From UBA4312 sp040266995 (lineage in GTDB: Bacteria > Bacillota_I > Bacilli_A > Erysipelotrichales > Erysipelotrichaceae): 64,000 nucleotides of DNA. The stretch's first letter is position 1, and the number at the start of each line of letters is the position of its first letter. Positions 8,848 through 17,254 of the stretch are shown here, piece by piece. The position numbers were made by a program, and so were the translations under genes. The notes beneath the pieces are model-generated. The model was given only the letters and a program-made list of their open reading frames with translations, searched no databases and was not told where the DNA came from. Location of the stretch: contig JAWRHV010000021.1 in NCBI GenBank assembly GCA_040266995.1, positions 20,035 to 84,034 of the forward strand, in the 5' to 3' direction.

Positions 8848-9429
8848 TTACTCTTTGATTTCTTTAATAAAGTCTTCTATTTTTCTTTTGGGTACATAGT
8901 AATTGAAGTCATCATCAATATAGTATTTTACACCATCTTTCATATCTACAATGGTAGATGTGTGAGCCGGCACACCAAACGCAACGATACAGTGGATGCA
9001 ATATGGCTCCTTAATATCTAAAATCCGACTGATCTTTTCGGCATCAAAGTTTCCCATAATACAGCTGCCGAATCCTCTTTCCCATGCTGCCAAAGTCATA
9101 TTACTGATGGCAATACCAGCATCTACATCTGACCATCTTGTTGTTTTTCCCTTTTCTTTCAACACAACCACGAACATAACCGGTTGTTGATGCGGCTTTG
9201 GCGTACCGACTTCTTTATCTAAATAAGCCGCCCAGAAGGTATACGGAAAGATCTTGGAGACTATTTCATGGTTTTCAACGAAGATATAACGAATATTCTG
9301 CAAATTGCCTGAGCAGGATGAATACCGTAAAGCTTGTTTCATACACAGGATCGTATTTTCATCCACTTTTTTTGAAGAGTCGAAGATTCGATATGTACGG
9401 CGCGTTTTCAATAATTGCATAATTGTCAT
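8848..9429 (-). CDS. Nitroreductase family protein (FMN)
   Basis: FMN-dependent NAD(P)H oxidoreductase fold. The 193-residue product starts MTIMQLLKTRRTYRIF, the typical nitroreductase N-terminus that binds FMN phosphate through Arg residues. It carries SDVDAGIAISNMTLAA and ERGFGSCIMG near residues 105-130, the usual dimer/FMN segments. I start at 9429 because GAGGTG lies just upstream; an in-frame ATG 12 codons earlier lacks a site and lies close to the ppdK terminator. Substrate unknown. Separated from ppdK by a strong terminator. Confidence 0.88.
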   Translation of the reverse strand: MTIMQLLKTRRTYRIFDSSKKVDENTILCMKQALRYSSCSGNLQNIRYIFVENHEIVSKIFPYTFWAAYLDKEVGTPKPHQQPVMFVVVLKEKGKTTRWSDVDAGIAISNMTLAAWERGFGSCIMGNFDAEKISRILDIKEPYCIHCIVAFGVPAHTSTIVDMKDGVKYYIDDDFNYYVPKRKIEDFIKEIKE

Positions 9430-9446
9430 TTGTTTCACCTCATAAT

Positions 9447-9478
9447 AAAAAGAGAGGTTAAACAATTGTTTAACCTCT
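9447..9478 (-). terminator. Terminator of ppdK
   Basis: A 26-base perfect palindrome (AGAGGTTAAACAA / TTGTTTAACCTCT) followed by TTTTT on the minus strand, just after the ppdK stop. Confidence 0.9.
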
Positions 9479-9491
9479 ATAGTCTATACAA

Positions 9492-12119
9492 TTAGTCGTT
9501 CTGAATTGCAGCTTGAGCAGCAGCTAAACGAGCAATCGGTACACGGAATGGTGAACAAGATACATAGTTCAATCCAACTTTATGACAGAATTCGATAGAA
9601 GCCGGATGACCACCATGTTCTCCACAGATACCTAACTTAATATCCGGACGTGTTTTACGACCTAATTCAGCAGCCATCTTAACCAGTTTTCCAACACCCT
9701 TCTGGTCTAAAGAAGCAAATGGATCGACTTCGTAAATCTTCGCATTGTAGTATTCAGGTAAGAATTTACCTGCATCATCACGAGAGAATCCAAAAGTCAT
9801 CTGCGTTAAGTCATTTGTACCGAAGGAGAAGAATTCAGCTTCCTGTGCAATTTCATCGGCTAATAATGCAGCACGAGGAATTTCGATCATCGTACCAACA
9901 TGATACTTCATATCGGATCCGGCTTCAGCCAGGATACGATCGGCTTCTGTTGTTACGATGTTCTTAACATATTGAAGTTCCTTTACATCGCCGATCAACG
10001 GCAACATGATTTCTGGTTCAATATTCCAATCCGGATGTTTTGCATTTACATTCAATGCCGCTTTGATAACAGCTGCTGTCTGCATACGTCCGATACCAGG
10101 ATTTGAAATATCCAGACGAGAACCACGATGTCCCATCATAGGGTTTACTTCGTGCAAGTTAGAGCATACCTGTTCTAATTCTTCAACCGGCATACCCATT
10201 TCTTTCGCTAATTCAGCAATGTCTTCCGGGTCATTTGGAACGAATTCATGAAGAGGTGGGTCCAAGTAACGGATTGTAACCGGACGGCCTTCCATGGCTT
10301 CGTAAATACCTTCGAAGTCTTTCTGCTGTAACGGTTCGATCTTATTTAAAGCAGCTTCCATCTGTTCGTCTGTTTTAGCAACGATCATTTCACGGATGGC
10401 TTTGATCTTATCGCCTTCGAAGAACATATGTTCTGTACGTACCAATCCGATACCTTCAGCGCCGAATTTAACAGCCTGTGCAGCATCTCTTGGCGTATCT
10501 GCGTTTGTACGGATCTTCAATTTACGACGTTCATCCGCCCATTTCATGAAACGCTCGAAGTTTCCTGAAATTTCAGCCGGAACTGTCTTGATCTTTTCAC
10601 CGTAAACATTTCCTGTTGATCCATCAACTGAAATCCAATCTTCACGTGTGAATTTGCGGTCTCCAATTGTGAAGTATCCTTCTTCTGCATGCATTTCGAT
10701 ATCGCCAGCACCGGATACACAGCAAGCACCCATACCACGAGCAACTACAGCTGCATGGGAAGTCATACCACCACGAACTGTCAGGATACCTTCAGAAACA
10801 GCCATACCTTCGATGTCTTCCGGAGAAGTTTCCAAACGAACTAAGATAACTTTCTTACCTTTAGCTACTTCTTCTTTTGCTTCTTCAGCCGAGAATACAA
10901 CCTGTCCACTACCAGCTCCCGGAGATGCAGGCAATGCGGAAGTTACAGGTGTTGCGGCAGCCAAAGCTTCCGGATCAAACATCGGGTGTAATAATGTATC
11001 CAGCTGCTGCGGTTCAACCATCATCAATGCTTCATCTGTATTGATCAGGCCTTCATCAACCATATCACAAGCAACTTTCAATGCAGCCTGTGCTGTACGT
11101 TTACCATTACGAGTCTGCAGCATGAACAATTTTCCACCTTCGATCGTGAATTCCATATCCTGCATATTCTTGTAATGATGCTCTAATTTATCACAAATAT
11201 CAACAAACTGTTCATAAGCTGTTGGAGATACTTCTTTTAACTGATCGATCTTCTTAGGGGTACGAACACCAGCTACAACGTCTTCACCTTGTGCATTCAT
11301 CAAGAATTCACCATAAAGAGCATTTTCACCAGTTGCCGGGTTACGAGTAAACGCAACACCAGTACCACAATCTTCACCCATGTTACCAAATACCATCATC
11401 TGCACATTGACAGCCGTTCCCCAGTCACCAGGAATATCATTCATACGACGATAGTAGATAGCACGTTCGTTATTCCAAGATTTAAATACAGCTTCGATAG
11501 CTTCCATCATCTGATCTTTTGGATCTGTAGGGAATGATTCACCCAATTCTTCCTGATAGAATTCTTTAAATCTGGCAACTAATTCCTTCATATCTTCAGC
11601 AGTCAGATCCAAATCATCCTTAATTCCCTTTTTCGCCTTAACTTCATCGATGATTTCTTCGAAACGTTTTTTAGATAATCCCTTAACAACATCGGCAAAC
11701 ATCTGAATAAAACGACGATAAGAGTCGTATGCGAAACGAGCATTTCCAGACTTTTCAGCAACTGTTTCAGCAACTACATCATTGATACCCAGGTTCAAGA
11801 TAGTGTCCATCATTCCTGGCATACTAGCTCTAGCTCCGGATCGAACAGAAACCAATAACGGATTTTCACTGTCTCCGAATTTCTTTCCTGTTTCTTCCTC
11901 CAGCTTTGCTAAGTAAACCATGATTTCAGCCTTGATATCATCACTGATTGTTTCGCCATCTTCATAATACTTATTACAAGCTTCAGTAGTGATAGTAAAA
12001 CCGTTAGGAACAGGCATGCCCAGTTTACTCATTTCAGCAAGGTTCGCACCTTTTCCACCAAGGAGTTCGCGCATATTGGCGTCGCCTTCGTTAAAAAGAT
12101 ACACATACTTTTTTCCCAT
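9492..12119 (-). CDS. ppdK: Pyruvate, phosphate dikinase
   Basis: Interconverts pyruvate + ATP + Pi and PEP + AMP + PPi; in fermentative Bacillota it serves PPi-linked glycolysis or PEP synthesis. 875 residues, full family length. The N-terminal ATP-grasp domain starts MGKKYVYLFNEGDAN. The swivelling domain has the phosphohistidine motif GGMTSHAAVVARGMG near residue 455. The C-terminal PEP-binding barrel contains GLVRTEHMFF near 560 and FGTNDLTQMTFG near 765 and ends in ICGEHGGHP. AAAGGAGG precedes the ATG. The promoter has a cre-like site after the predicted transcription start, as in ptsI. Confidence 0.98.
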   Translation of the reverse strand: MGKKYVYLFNEGDANMRELLGGKGANLAEMSKLGMPVPNGFTITTEACNKYYEDGETISDDIKAEIMVYLAKLEEETGKKFGDSENPLLVSVRSGARASMPGMMDTILNLGINDVVAETVAEKSGNARFAYDSYRRFIQMFADVVKGLSKKRFEEIIDEVKAKKGIKDDLDLTAEDMKELVARFKEFYQEELGESFPTDPKDQMMEAIEAVFKSWNNERAIYYRRMNDIPGDWGTAVNVQMMVFGNMGEDCGTGVAFTRNPATGENALYGEFLMNAQGEDVVAGVRTPKKIDQLKEVSPTAYEQFVDICDKLEHHYKNMQDMEFTIEGGKLFMLQTRNGKRTAQAALKVACDMVDEGLINTDEALMMVEPQQLDTLLHPMFDPEALAAATPVTSALPASPGAGSGQVVFSAEEAKEEVAKGKKVILVRLETSPEDIEGMAVSEGILTVRGGMTSHAAVVARGMGACCVSGAGDIEMHAEEGYFTIGDRKFTREDWISVDGSTGNVYGEKIKTVPAEISGNFERFMKWADERRKLKIRTNADTPRDAAQAVKFGAEGIGLVRTEHMFFEGDKIKAIREMIVAKTDEQMEAALNKIEPLQQKDFEGIYEAMEGRPVTIRYLDPPLHEFVPNDPEDIAELAKEMGMPVEELEQVCSNLHEVNPMMGHRGSRLDISNPGIGRMQTAAVIKAALNVNAKHPDWNIEPEIMLPLIGDVKELQYVKNIVTTEADRILAEAGSDMKYHVGTMIEIPRAALLADEIAQEAEFFSFGTNDLTQMTFGFSRDDAGKFLPEYYNAKIYEVDPFASLDQKGVGKLVKMAAELGRKTRPDIKLGICGEHGGHPASIEFCHKVGLNYVSCSPFRVPIARLAAAQAAIQND

Positions 12120-12135
12120 GTTTTATTTCCTCCTT

Positions 12136-12149
12136 TTAGAACGTTTTCA
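12136..12149 (-). promoter_or_regulatory. cre-like site in the ppdK leader
   Basis: TGAAAACGTTCTAA on the minus strand resembles the CcpA consensus TGWAARCGYTWWCA with two mismatches in the right half. It lies between the predicted transcription start (about 12151) and the ribosome binding site. Confidence 0.42.
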
Positions 12150-12157
12150 TTAAAAAT

Positions 12158-12166
12158 ATTGTATCA
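12158..12166 (-). promoter_or_regulatory. Extended -10 promoter of ppdK
   Basis: TGATACAAT on the minus strand (TGn plus TACAAT) about 40 bases before the ppdK ATG. The -35 region is T-rich and does not match well. Confidence 0.5.
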
Positions 12167-12203
12167 CAACCCCCTTCAAAAAAATAGAAGAAATATACGA
12201 TGT

Positions 12204-12238
12204 AAAAAAGAGACATCAAGCAGATGCTTGTGTCTCTT
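12204..12238 (-). terminator. Terminator of spx gene
   Basis: Stem AAGAGACACAAGCA / TGCTTGATGTCTCTT with a TTTTTT tail. The spx stop codon (12216-12218) lies within the stem. Confidence 0.8.
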
Positions 12239-12704
12239 CCAGTGATAAATTGATATGAATATTCGGTTCTTCCTGTAAGGATCCGCAGACCTCGTAGTTT
12301 GGACATTGATCATTACAAGCTTTTTCACATACTGTGTTTAATGACTGTCTCATAGATGGTGAAAGCATCATCGTAATCTCATCCACATCATATCCGACCA
12401 CAAAATTCTGTTCACTGATCATGATCGGGCGACGTAGAATAGAGGGATTATTTTGAATCAGATCCACCAGTTCATTCAGCGAGAAATCATCAATATCGCG
12501 ATTCAGTGTCTGATAGACTTTTGAGCGAACAGAAATGATATCTTCCGTTCCGTTCTCACTTCTTGATAACATATATTTGATTTCCTCTTTGTTCAAAATA
12601 CTGGTAAATATATTCTTTTCAACAAATTCTATGTGATTGTCTTTTAACCATTGTTTCGCCTTACGGCAGCTGGCACAGCCAGGAGAAGTATAAAGAATTA
12701 CCAT
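12216..12704 (-). CDS. spx: Spx/MgsR-family ArsC-like regulator
   Basis: Spx proteins bind the RNA polymerase alpha C-terminal domain and redirect transcription under disulfide stress. The 162-residue protein starts MVILYTSPGCASCRKAK with the redox CxxC switch (CASC) at residues 9-12. The ArsC fold continues with VEKNIFT, FSLNELVDLIQNNPSILRRPI and a C-terminal tail with four extra cysteines (VCEKACNDQCPNYEVC), longer than usual for Spx (about 131). The start is set by GGAGG six bases upstream; the ATG two codons earlier abuts that site. Divergent from trpS. Regulator role is inferred from the CxxC, since ArsC reductases have a different motif. Confidence 0.86.
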   Translation of the reverse strand: MVILYTSPGCASCRKAKQWLKDNHIEFVEKNIFTSILNKEEIKYMLSRSENGTEDIISVRSKVYQTLNRDIDDFSLNELVDLIQNNPSILRRPIMISEQNFVVGYDVDEITMMLSPSMRQSLNTVCEKACNDQCPNYEVCGSLQEEPNIHINLSLEETQASA

Positions 12705-12726
12705 AGTCATCCTCCTTTTTCATAGT

Positions 12727-12735
12727 ATTATATCA
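12727..12735 (-). promoter_or_regulatory. Extended -10 promoter of spx
   Basis: TGATATAAT on the minus strand, 22 bases before the spx ATG. A TTGACA sits only seven bases upstream, too close to act as its -35. Confidence 0.5.
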
Positions 12736-12761
12736 AACTTGTCAAGAAAAAAATATATAAC

Positions 12762-12790
12762 TTGTAAAAAAAGAGAGAACAAGTAAAATA
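12762..12790 (+). promoter_or_regulatory. Possible trpS promoter
   Basis: TTGTAA, 17 bases, AAAATA on the plus strand upstream of trpS. The match is moderate. No T-box leader is present in the 100-base gap. Confidence 0.38.
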
Positions 12791-12810
12791 AAAATAATGG
12801 AGGGATAAAT

Positions 12811-13800
12811 ATGGATAGAATGCTTAGTGGTATCAAGCCGACCGGTCGACTGCATCTGGGGAATTATATCGGTGCAATCAGCCAGTTTGTTAAATACCAG
12901 GAACAATATGAATTATATATTTTCATCGCAAACCAACACGCAATCACAGTACCGATCGACGCAAAGGAATTACGTAAAAATACCAGAGATCTGGTTGCTT
13001 TGTATCTGGCCAGCGGACTGGATCCGAAAAAATGCACGATCTTTTTACAGAGCGATGTCGAAGCACATGCCAAGCTGGGATGGGTCATGACCTGTATGTC
13101 TTATATGGGTGAAATGCAGCGGATGACGCAATATAAAGATAAAACGGCTAAAGGAGAATCCGGAGTAACAGCCGGATTGTTTACCTACCCTTGCTTGATG
13201 GCAGCAGACATTTTATTGTACGATCCGAAATATGTCCCTGTCGGTATTGACCAAAAGCAGCATGTCGAACTGACCCGGAATCTGGCTGAACGCTTTAACC
13301 ATCGATATAGCGATACATTCGTCGTTCCCGAGCCATTGGTGACCGAGGTCGGACAAAAGATTTTTTCTTTACAAGACCCGACAAAAAAGATGTCAAAATC
13401 CGAAGACAATCCGAAAGGCACCATCGACCTGCTTGATGATCCAAAGGTGGCGCGTAAGAAGATCATGAGCGCCGTTACGGACTCGATCGGCATCGTTCAG
13501 TACGATCCGGAAAACCAACCGGGGCTCGCAAATCTTTTGACGATCCAATCCGTACTTTCCGGACAATCCATCGATAGTATTGTCGATCGTTATCAAGGCA
13601 AAGGCTATGGAGAACTGAAAAAGGAGATCGGCCAGACCGTTTTTGATTTCCTGAGCGATCTTCAGGCAAAATACAAAGATGTCATTGAAAGCGGTATGCT
13701 GGATCAGGTATTAAAAGAAGGTGCACAAAAAGCATCTTATGTCGCAAATAAAAAGGTTCAGAAAGTATATAGAAAAGTTGGTTTCAACGCAACAAAATAA
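12811..13800 (+). CDS. trpS: Tryptophanyl-tRNA synthetase
   Basis: Charges tRNA-Trp with tryptophan. Class I synthetase of 329 residues, normal length. The HIGH-type motif is in IKPTGRLHLGNYIGA (residues 8-22) and the KMSKS loop in DPTKKMSKSEDN near 190-200. The tryptophan-binding region YPCLMAADILLY lies near 125. GGAGG precedes the ATG. Single gene, divergent from spx and closed by its own terminator. Confidence 0.98.
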   Translation: MDRMLSGIKPTGRLHLGNYIGAISQFVKYQEQYELYIFIANQHAITVPIDAKELRKNTRDLVALYLASGLDPKKCTIFLQSDVEAHAKLGWVMTCMSYMGEMQRMTQYKDKTAKGESGVTAGLFTYPCLMAADILLYDPKYVPVGIDQKQHVELTRNLAERFNHRYSDTFVVPEPLVTEVGQKIFSLQDPTKKMSKSEDNPKGTIDLLDDPKVARKKIMSAVTDSIGIVQYDPENQPGLANLLTIQSVLSGQSIDSIVDRYQGKGYGELKKEIGQTVFDFLSDLQAKYKDVIESGMLDQVLKEGAQKASYVANKKVQKVYRKVGFNATK

Positions 13801-13826
13801 GCGTCGGTTTTCACCGATGCTTTTTT
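13801..13826 (+). terminator. Terminator of trpS
   Basis: Stem GCGTCGGT / ACCGATGC, loop TTTC, then TTTTTT, starting right at the trpS stop. Confidence 0.88.
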
Positions 13827-13877
13827 ATGATGTTGATCTATTCTTCACAAAGAGCAATGGGCGCTATCAATAACAAA

Positions 13878-13900
13878 TGCATAGTTTATGTAACTATGCA
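13878..13900 (-). terminator. Weak hairpin after CDF gene
   Basis: TGCATAGT / ACTATGCA with a seven-base loop; followed on the minus strand by TTTGTTATT, a poor T run. It may end the CDF transcript; rest of the gap 13827-13933 shows nothing else. Confidence 0.35.
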
Positions 13901-13933
13901 CCTAGAGTATCGTTAAGACAATAGAATATTTCA

Positions 13934-15064
13934 TCACTCACTGAAATCGCCATCCAATGTGATAGATACATCAAATCCTTTAAACTCATTTTTAACTCTT
14001 TCCACAATTTCATCATAGAGCTTATTGCGATTTTCCTGTTCGAATTCAATGATAATATCAAACGCGATCAAATGTGTTAACGTGTTGATATGGATGCCAT
14101 GAAACTGCTTAATATACGGATATTCAGACAGTATTGCACTTAGCTTTTTACGAATTTCCAAAGCTTGAGAATCACTGGTATTACGTGCATAAACACCCAC
14201 TGCAGAAATAACTACTCCATATTGATCATATACCTCTTTTTGGATCAAACGCGTCAGACGATCGATCTCCCAGGCCGTCATGGAATCATCCACCTCAATA
14301 TGTACAGAGCCCAACAGATCATTCGGACCATAGTTATGCACGATCAGATCATATGCTCCATACACACCTTCCATGGAGGAAACGAGTTGTTTGATCCCGA
14401 TCGCAAGATCATCATCCACACGCTTTCCTAATAGATCATTAATGGTTTCCGTCAATAAATCATAGCCGGATTTAATAATCACAAATGAAATCAAGATTCC
14501 GATATATGCTTCCAAAGAGATGCCAAATAACTTATATAATAAGGCAGTGACCAAAACAGATGTTGATAACACTGCATCGAATAATGCATCCGCCCCACTG
14601 GCAACCAGGCTTTTCGAATTCACTCGTTCTCCGGTGGTTTTGACATAGTTCCCCAAAATGACCTTAACGAATACAGCAACCGTAATCACTAATAATGACC
14701 GCCAGCTGTAATCAGCCTCCACATGATCGATCAGATTGCGGATGGATTCTGTTAAAGCCGATATACCGGCATACAGAACGATAACAGAAATGATAGAAGC
14801 AGCAATGAATTCAATTCTTCCATGCCCTAACGGATGATCTTTGTCCGGTGCTTTCGAAGCCAGCTTGGTTCCAATAATTGTGATGATGCTCGACAAAGCA
14901 TCGCTGAAGTTATTCACCGCATCGAGAATAATCGCAATTGAGTGAGACATAATGCCGACAATGGCCTTAAATACAGCTAACAGCACATTGGCTAAGATGC
15001 CGATAAGGCTCGTACGAACTACAATCGCATTTCGTTTCTTTATATGTGTATTCAAATCTTGCAT
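13934..15064 (-). CDS. Cation diffusion facilitator family metal exporter
   Basis: Proton-coupled efflux of divalent metals (Zn, Mn, Fe or Co; not decidable). 376 residues with six transmembrane helices in the first 215. Metal-site motifs are LDAVNNFSDALSS in helix 2 (residues 46-58) and GADALFDAVLS in helix 5. HPLGHGRIEF follows helix 2. The C-terminal part holds a CDF dimerisation domain plus an additional ferredoxin-like segment, giving a longer tail than small CDFs. The N/D-rich helix-2 site resembles MntE-type manganese exporters more than ZitB. AGGAG stands five bases before the ATG. Confidence 0.88.
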   Translation of the reverse strand: MQDLNTHIKKRNAIVVRTSLIGILANVLLAVFKAIVGIMSHSIAIILDAVNNFSDALSSIITIIGTKLASKAPDKDHPLGHGRIEFIAASIISVIVLYAGISALTESIRNLIDHVEADYSWRSLLVITVAVFVKVILGNYVKTTGERVNSKSLVASGADALFDAVLSTSVLVTALLYKLFGISLEAYIGILISFVIIKSGYDLLTETINDLLGKRVDDDLAIGIKQLVSSMEGVYGAYDLIVHNYGPNDLLGSVHIEVDDSMTAWEIDRLTRLIQKEVYDQYGVVISAVGVYARNTSDSQALEIRKKLSAILSEYPYIKQFHGIHINTLTHLIAFDIIIEFEQENRNKLYDEIVERVKNEFKGFDVSITLDGDFSE

Positions 15065-15081
15065 AAGTACTCCTGTGATTC

Positions 15082-15105
15082 AAAAAACACCTCTTTCAAG
15101 GTGTT
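15082..15105 (-). terminator. Terminator at the uppP stop
   Basis: AACACCT / AGGTGTT stem with TTTTTT on the minus strand; the right arm overlaps the uppP stop codon (15104-15106). It separates the cell-wall genes from the CDF gene. Confidence 0.7.
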
Positions 15106-15925
15106 ATAGTACGTAAAAGAAAAATATAATAAAAATACCTAATAGAATCCGATACCACCCAAAAATCGCGAATCCGTTCCGTTTTACGTAACGTAATAAC
15201 GATTGAATGATAATCACACTGACAACAAAACTGACAAACATGCCAATAAGTATCACAAATAACTGACCAAAACTGAAAAAACCATTCTTTCCGATATATC
15301 CGACCAATCCACTGATCGATGTAATCAAAACAGTAGGAACCGCCAATAAAAAACTGAATTCACAAGATATAATTCGACTGCATCCACAGGACATGCTTCC
15401 CAGGATAGCAACCAGACTGCGTCCGGTTCCCGGAATGATCGATAAGGCCTGAAACAGTCCGATCTTAAATGCATCAAAAACAGAAATAGAATCCGTTTTT
15501 TTAATGGTTGCCGGTTTTTTAAAACGTTCGTAGACAATCAAAATAATGCCATAAGCAATTAAGGATACCGCAATCACAAAGTTGCGCATCAAATAGGTTT
15601 CTACGACATTCTTTAATAAGAAATGTACTAGGATAAAAGGCAGAATCCCAAATAGGATCTTTATCCAGAGTTCAAAAGTCTTTTCTCTTTTCTTTTTGTT
15701 TTTGGTCGCCCACGGGTTTAAACGTTGATAATATATCAATACGACCGCCAAAATGCTACCCAATTGAAGCATATCTCTCAATACACTAAAATATTCAGCC
15801 GGCAATACCGGCCAGATACTGTTGAATATCGACATATGTCCGGTGTTGCTGATTGGCAGCCATTCCGTAATTCCCTGAATAATTGCTAAAAAGAAAGTTT
15901 TGATCAAGTCTATTATAAATGACAT
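15104..15925 (-). CDS. uppP: Undecaprenyl-diphosphatase (UppP/BacA family)
   Basis: Recycles the lipid carrier by removing a phosphate from undecaprenyl diphosphate at the membrane outer face; can confer bacitracin tolerance. 273 residues with about eight hydrophobic segments. Motif 1 reads GITEWLPISNTGHMSI (residues 18-33) against the common EFLPVSSTGH; motif 2 reads IPGTGRSLVAILGSMSCGCSR near 165-185 against PGxSRSGxTI. The catalytic Glu and Arg are kept. The gene overlaps the 3' end of murD by 13 bases, so it is translationally coupled to it. Confidence 0.9.
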   Translation of the reverse strand: MSFIIDLIKTFFLAIIQGITEWLPISNTGHMSIFNSIWPVLPAEYFSVLRDMLQLGSILAVVLIYYQRLNPWATKNKKKREKTFELWIKILFGILPFILVHFLLKNVVETYLMRNFVIAVSLIAYGIILIVYERFKKPATIKKTDSISVFDAFKIGLFQALSIIPGTGRSLVAILGSMSCGCSRIISCEFSFLLAVPTVLITSISGLVGYIGKNGFFSFGQLFVILIGMFVSFVVSVIIIQSLLRYVKRNGFAIFGWYRILLGIFIIFFFYVL

Positions 15926-17253
15926 GTTTCACTGTCTCCCTCTGCACATTCTAAAGATCTGACAAGATCTTTAAAAATATGTCCTCTTGACTCATAATTC
16001 TTAAATTGGTCAAAACTGGAACATGCAGGGCTCAGTAAAACAACATCCCCTTCTTCGGCGATTTTAACAGCTTCCTTCAGAGCTTCTTCCATCGTTTCAC
16101 AAGATGTCTGATGGGTAAAAATATCCTTAAAATGATCCTTTGTCTGACCAAATGAATAACAGTGTTTCACTTTATTGTCATATTGTTTTAAATCATCAAA
16201 GGAAATATGTTTATCCTTTCCTCCACACAACAATATAACATTGCGATCAAAAGCACTTAAAGCCGCGCACGCGCTGTGCGTATTGGTTGCTTTTGTATCA
16301 TTGTAATATCGTACACCATCAATGGTAGCAACGTATTCAATACGATGCTCTACACCGGTGAACGAAGAGATAACAGTTTGTATATCTTTACAGTCCACAC
16401 CCATTAAATAAGCCATACAGGCGGACATCATGGCATTTCCACAGTTAAAATCACCGACAATCTTTAAATCGGCAATACGAAACAAAGGTATATCCTTGTA
16501 ATAAGCATACCCATCTTTTTTATATAAATCAACATCCTTGCGTTTCAATGAAAAATCAATCACCTGGCACGGAATATTCTGTGCATATTTTACAATGTTT
16601 TCATCATCCACATTTCGGATAAAATAATCCGATTCCGTTTCATTGGCATAGATCTTCATCTTGGATACATAATAAGACTCTAAAGAATCCATATAATCCA
16701 TATGATCCGGTGCCAGATTTGTCACCGTTGATACATGAGGACGGAATGTTTCTGTACCTAACAGTTGAAAATTACTTAATTCAATGGCTACATCCTTTGG
16801 AGTTCCATCACTTTTCATCACTTGTTCACACAAAGGAATACCGATGTTCCCGGCCACCAGCGCCTCACTTTTTTTATTCAACATTTCATATAAAAGTGTA
16901 GTCACCGTTGTTTTCCCGTCCGTACCGGTCACAGCCGCAAAAGTATATTCAGGCGCCATTTTATATCCAATTTCAATTTCTGTATACACCGGCACCTTGT
17001 GATCGATAAAGAATTTAACAATCTCTACATGATATGGAATACCAGGATTCTTAACCACAAAAGCATAATCCGTATTCTTCAACCATTCCGGATGTCCGTT
17101 ATCTACAACCTGAATACCGGCACTGCTAAGCTCAGTCTTTTCTTTGATTTCTCTAGCGTCTGTTAAAATCACTTCATAGCCACGATGATTTAAAAGACGA
17201 CTCACCGCAATTCCACTGCGAGCGGCACCGATCACTAATACTTTTTCTTTCAT
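15913..17253 (-). CDS. murD: UDP-N-acetylmuramoyl-L-alanine--D-glutamate ligase
   Basis: Adds D-Glu to UDP-MurNAc-L-Ala in peptidoglycan precursor synthesis. 446 residues, normal length. N-terminal Rossmann domain VLVIGAARSGIAVSRLL; ATP loop GTDGKTTVTTLL near 110; NDTKATNTHSACAAL near 315 and GGKDKHISFDDL near 345 mark the central and C-terminal domains. AGGAG precedes the ATG. It follows mraY by one base and overlaps uppP, so mraY-murD-uppP form one unit. Confidence 0.97.
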   Translation of the reverse strand: MKEKVLVIGAARSGIAVSRLLNHRGYEVILTDAREIKEKTELSSAGIQVVDNGHPEWLKNTDYAFVVKNPGIPYHVEIVKFFIDHKVPVYTEIEIGYKMAPEYTFAAVTGTDGKTTVTTLLYEMLNKKSEALVAGNIGIPLCEQVMKSDGTPKDVAIELSNFQLLGTETFRPHVSTVTNLAPDHMDYMDSLESYYVSKMKIYANETESDYFIRNVDDENIVKYAQNIPCQVIDFSLKRKDVDLYKKDGYAYYKDIPLFRIADLKIVGDFNCGNAMMSACMAYLMGVDCKDIQTVISSFTGVEHRIEYVATIDGVRYYNDTKATNTHSACAALSAFDRNVILLCGGKDKHISFDDLKQYDNKVKHCYSFGQTKDHFKDIFTHQTSCETMEEALKEAVKIAEEGDVVLLSPACSSFDQFKNYESRGHIFKDLVRSLECAEGDSETCHL

Positions 17254-17254
17254 G

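Noticed and set aside
12711..12810. T-box leader for trpS
   Set aside because: The gap is only 100 bases and lacks a T-box sequence or terminator; the proS and cysS upstream regions also lack one. Only valS has it.
13860..13930. Hairpin TGCATAGT/ACTATGCA as a small RNA
   Set aside because: No promoter nearby and a poor T run; at most a weak terminator for the CDF gene.
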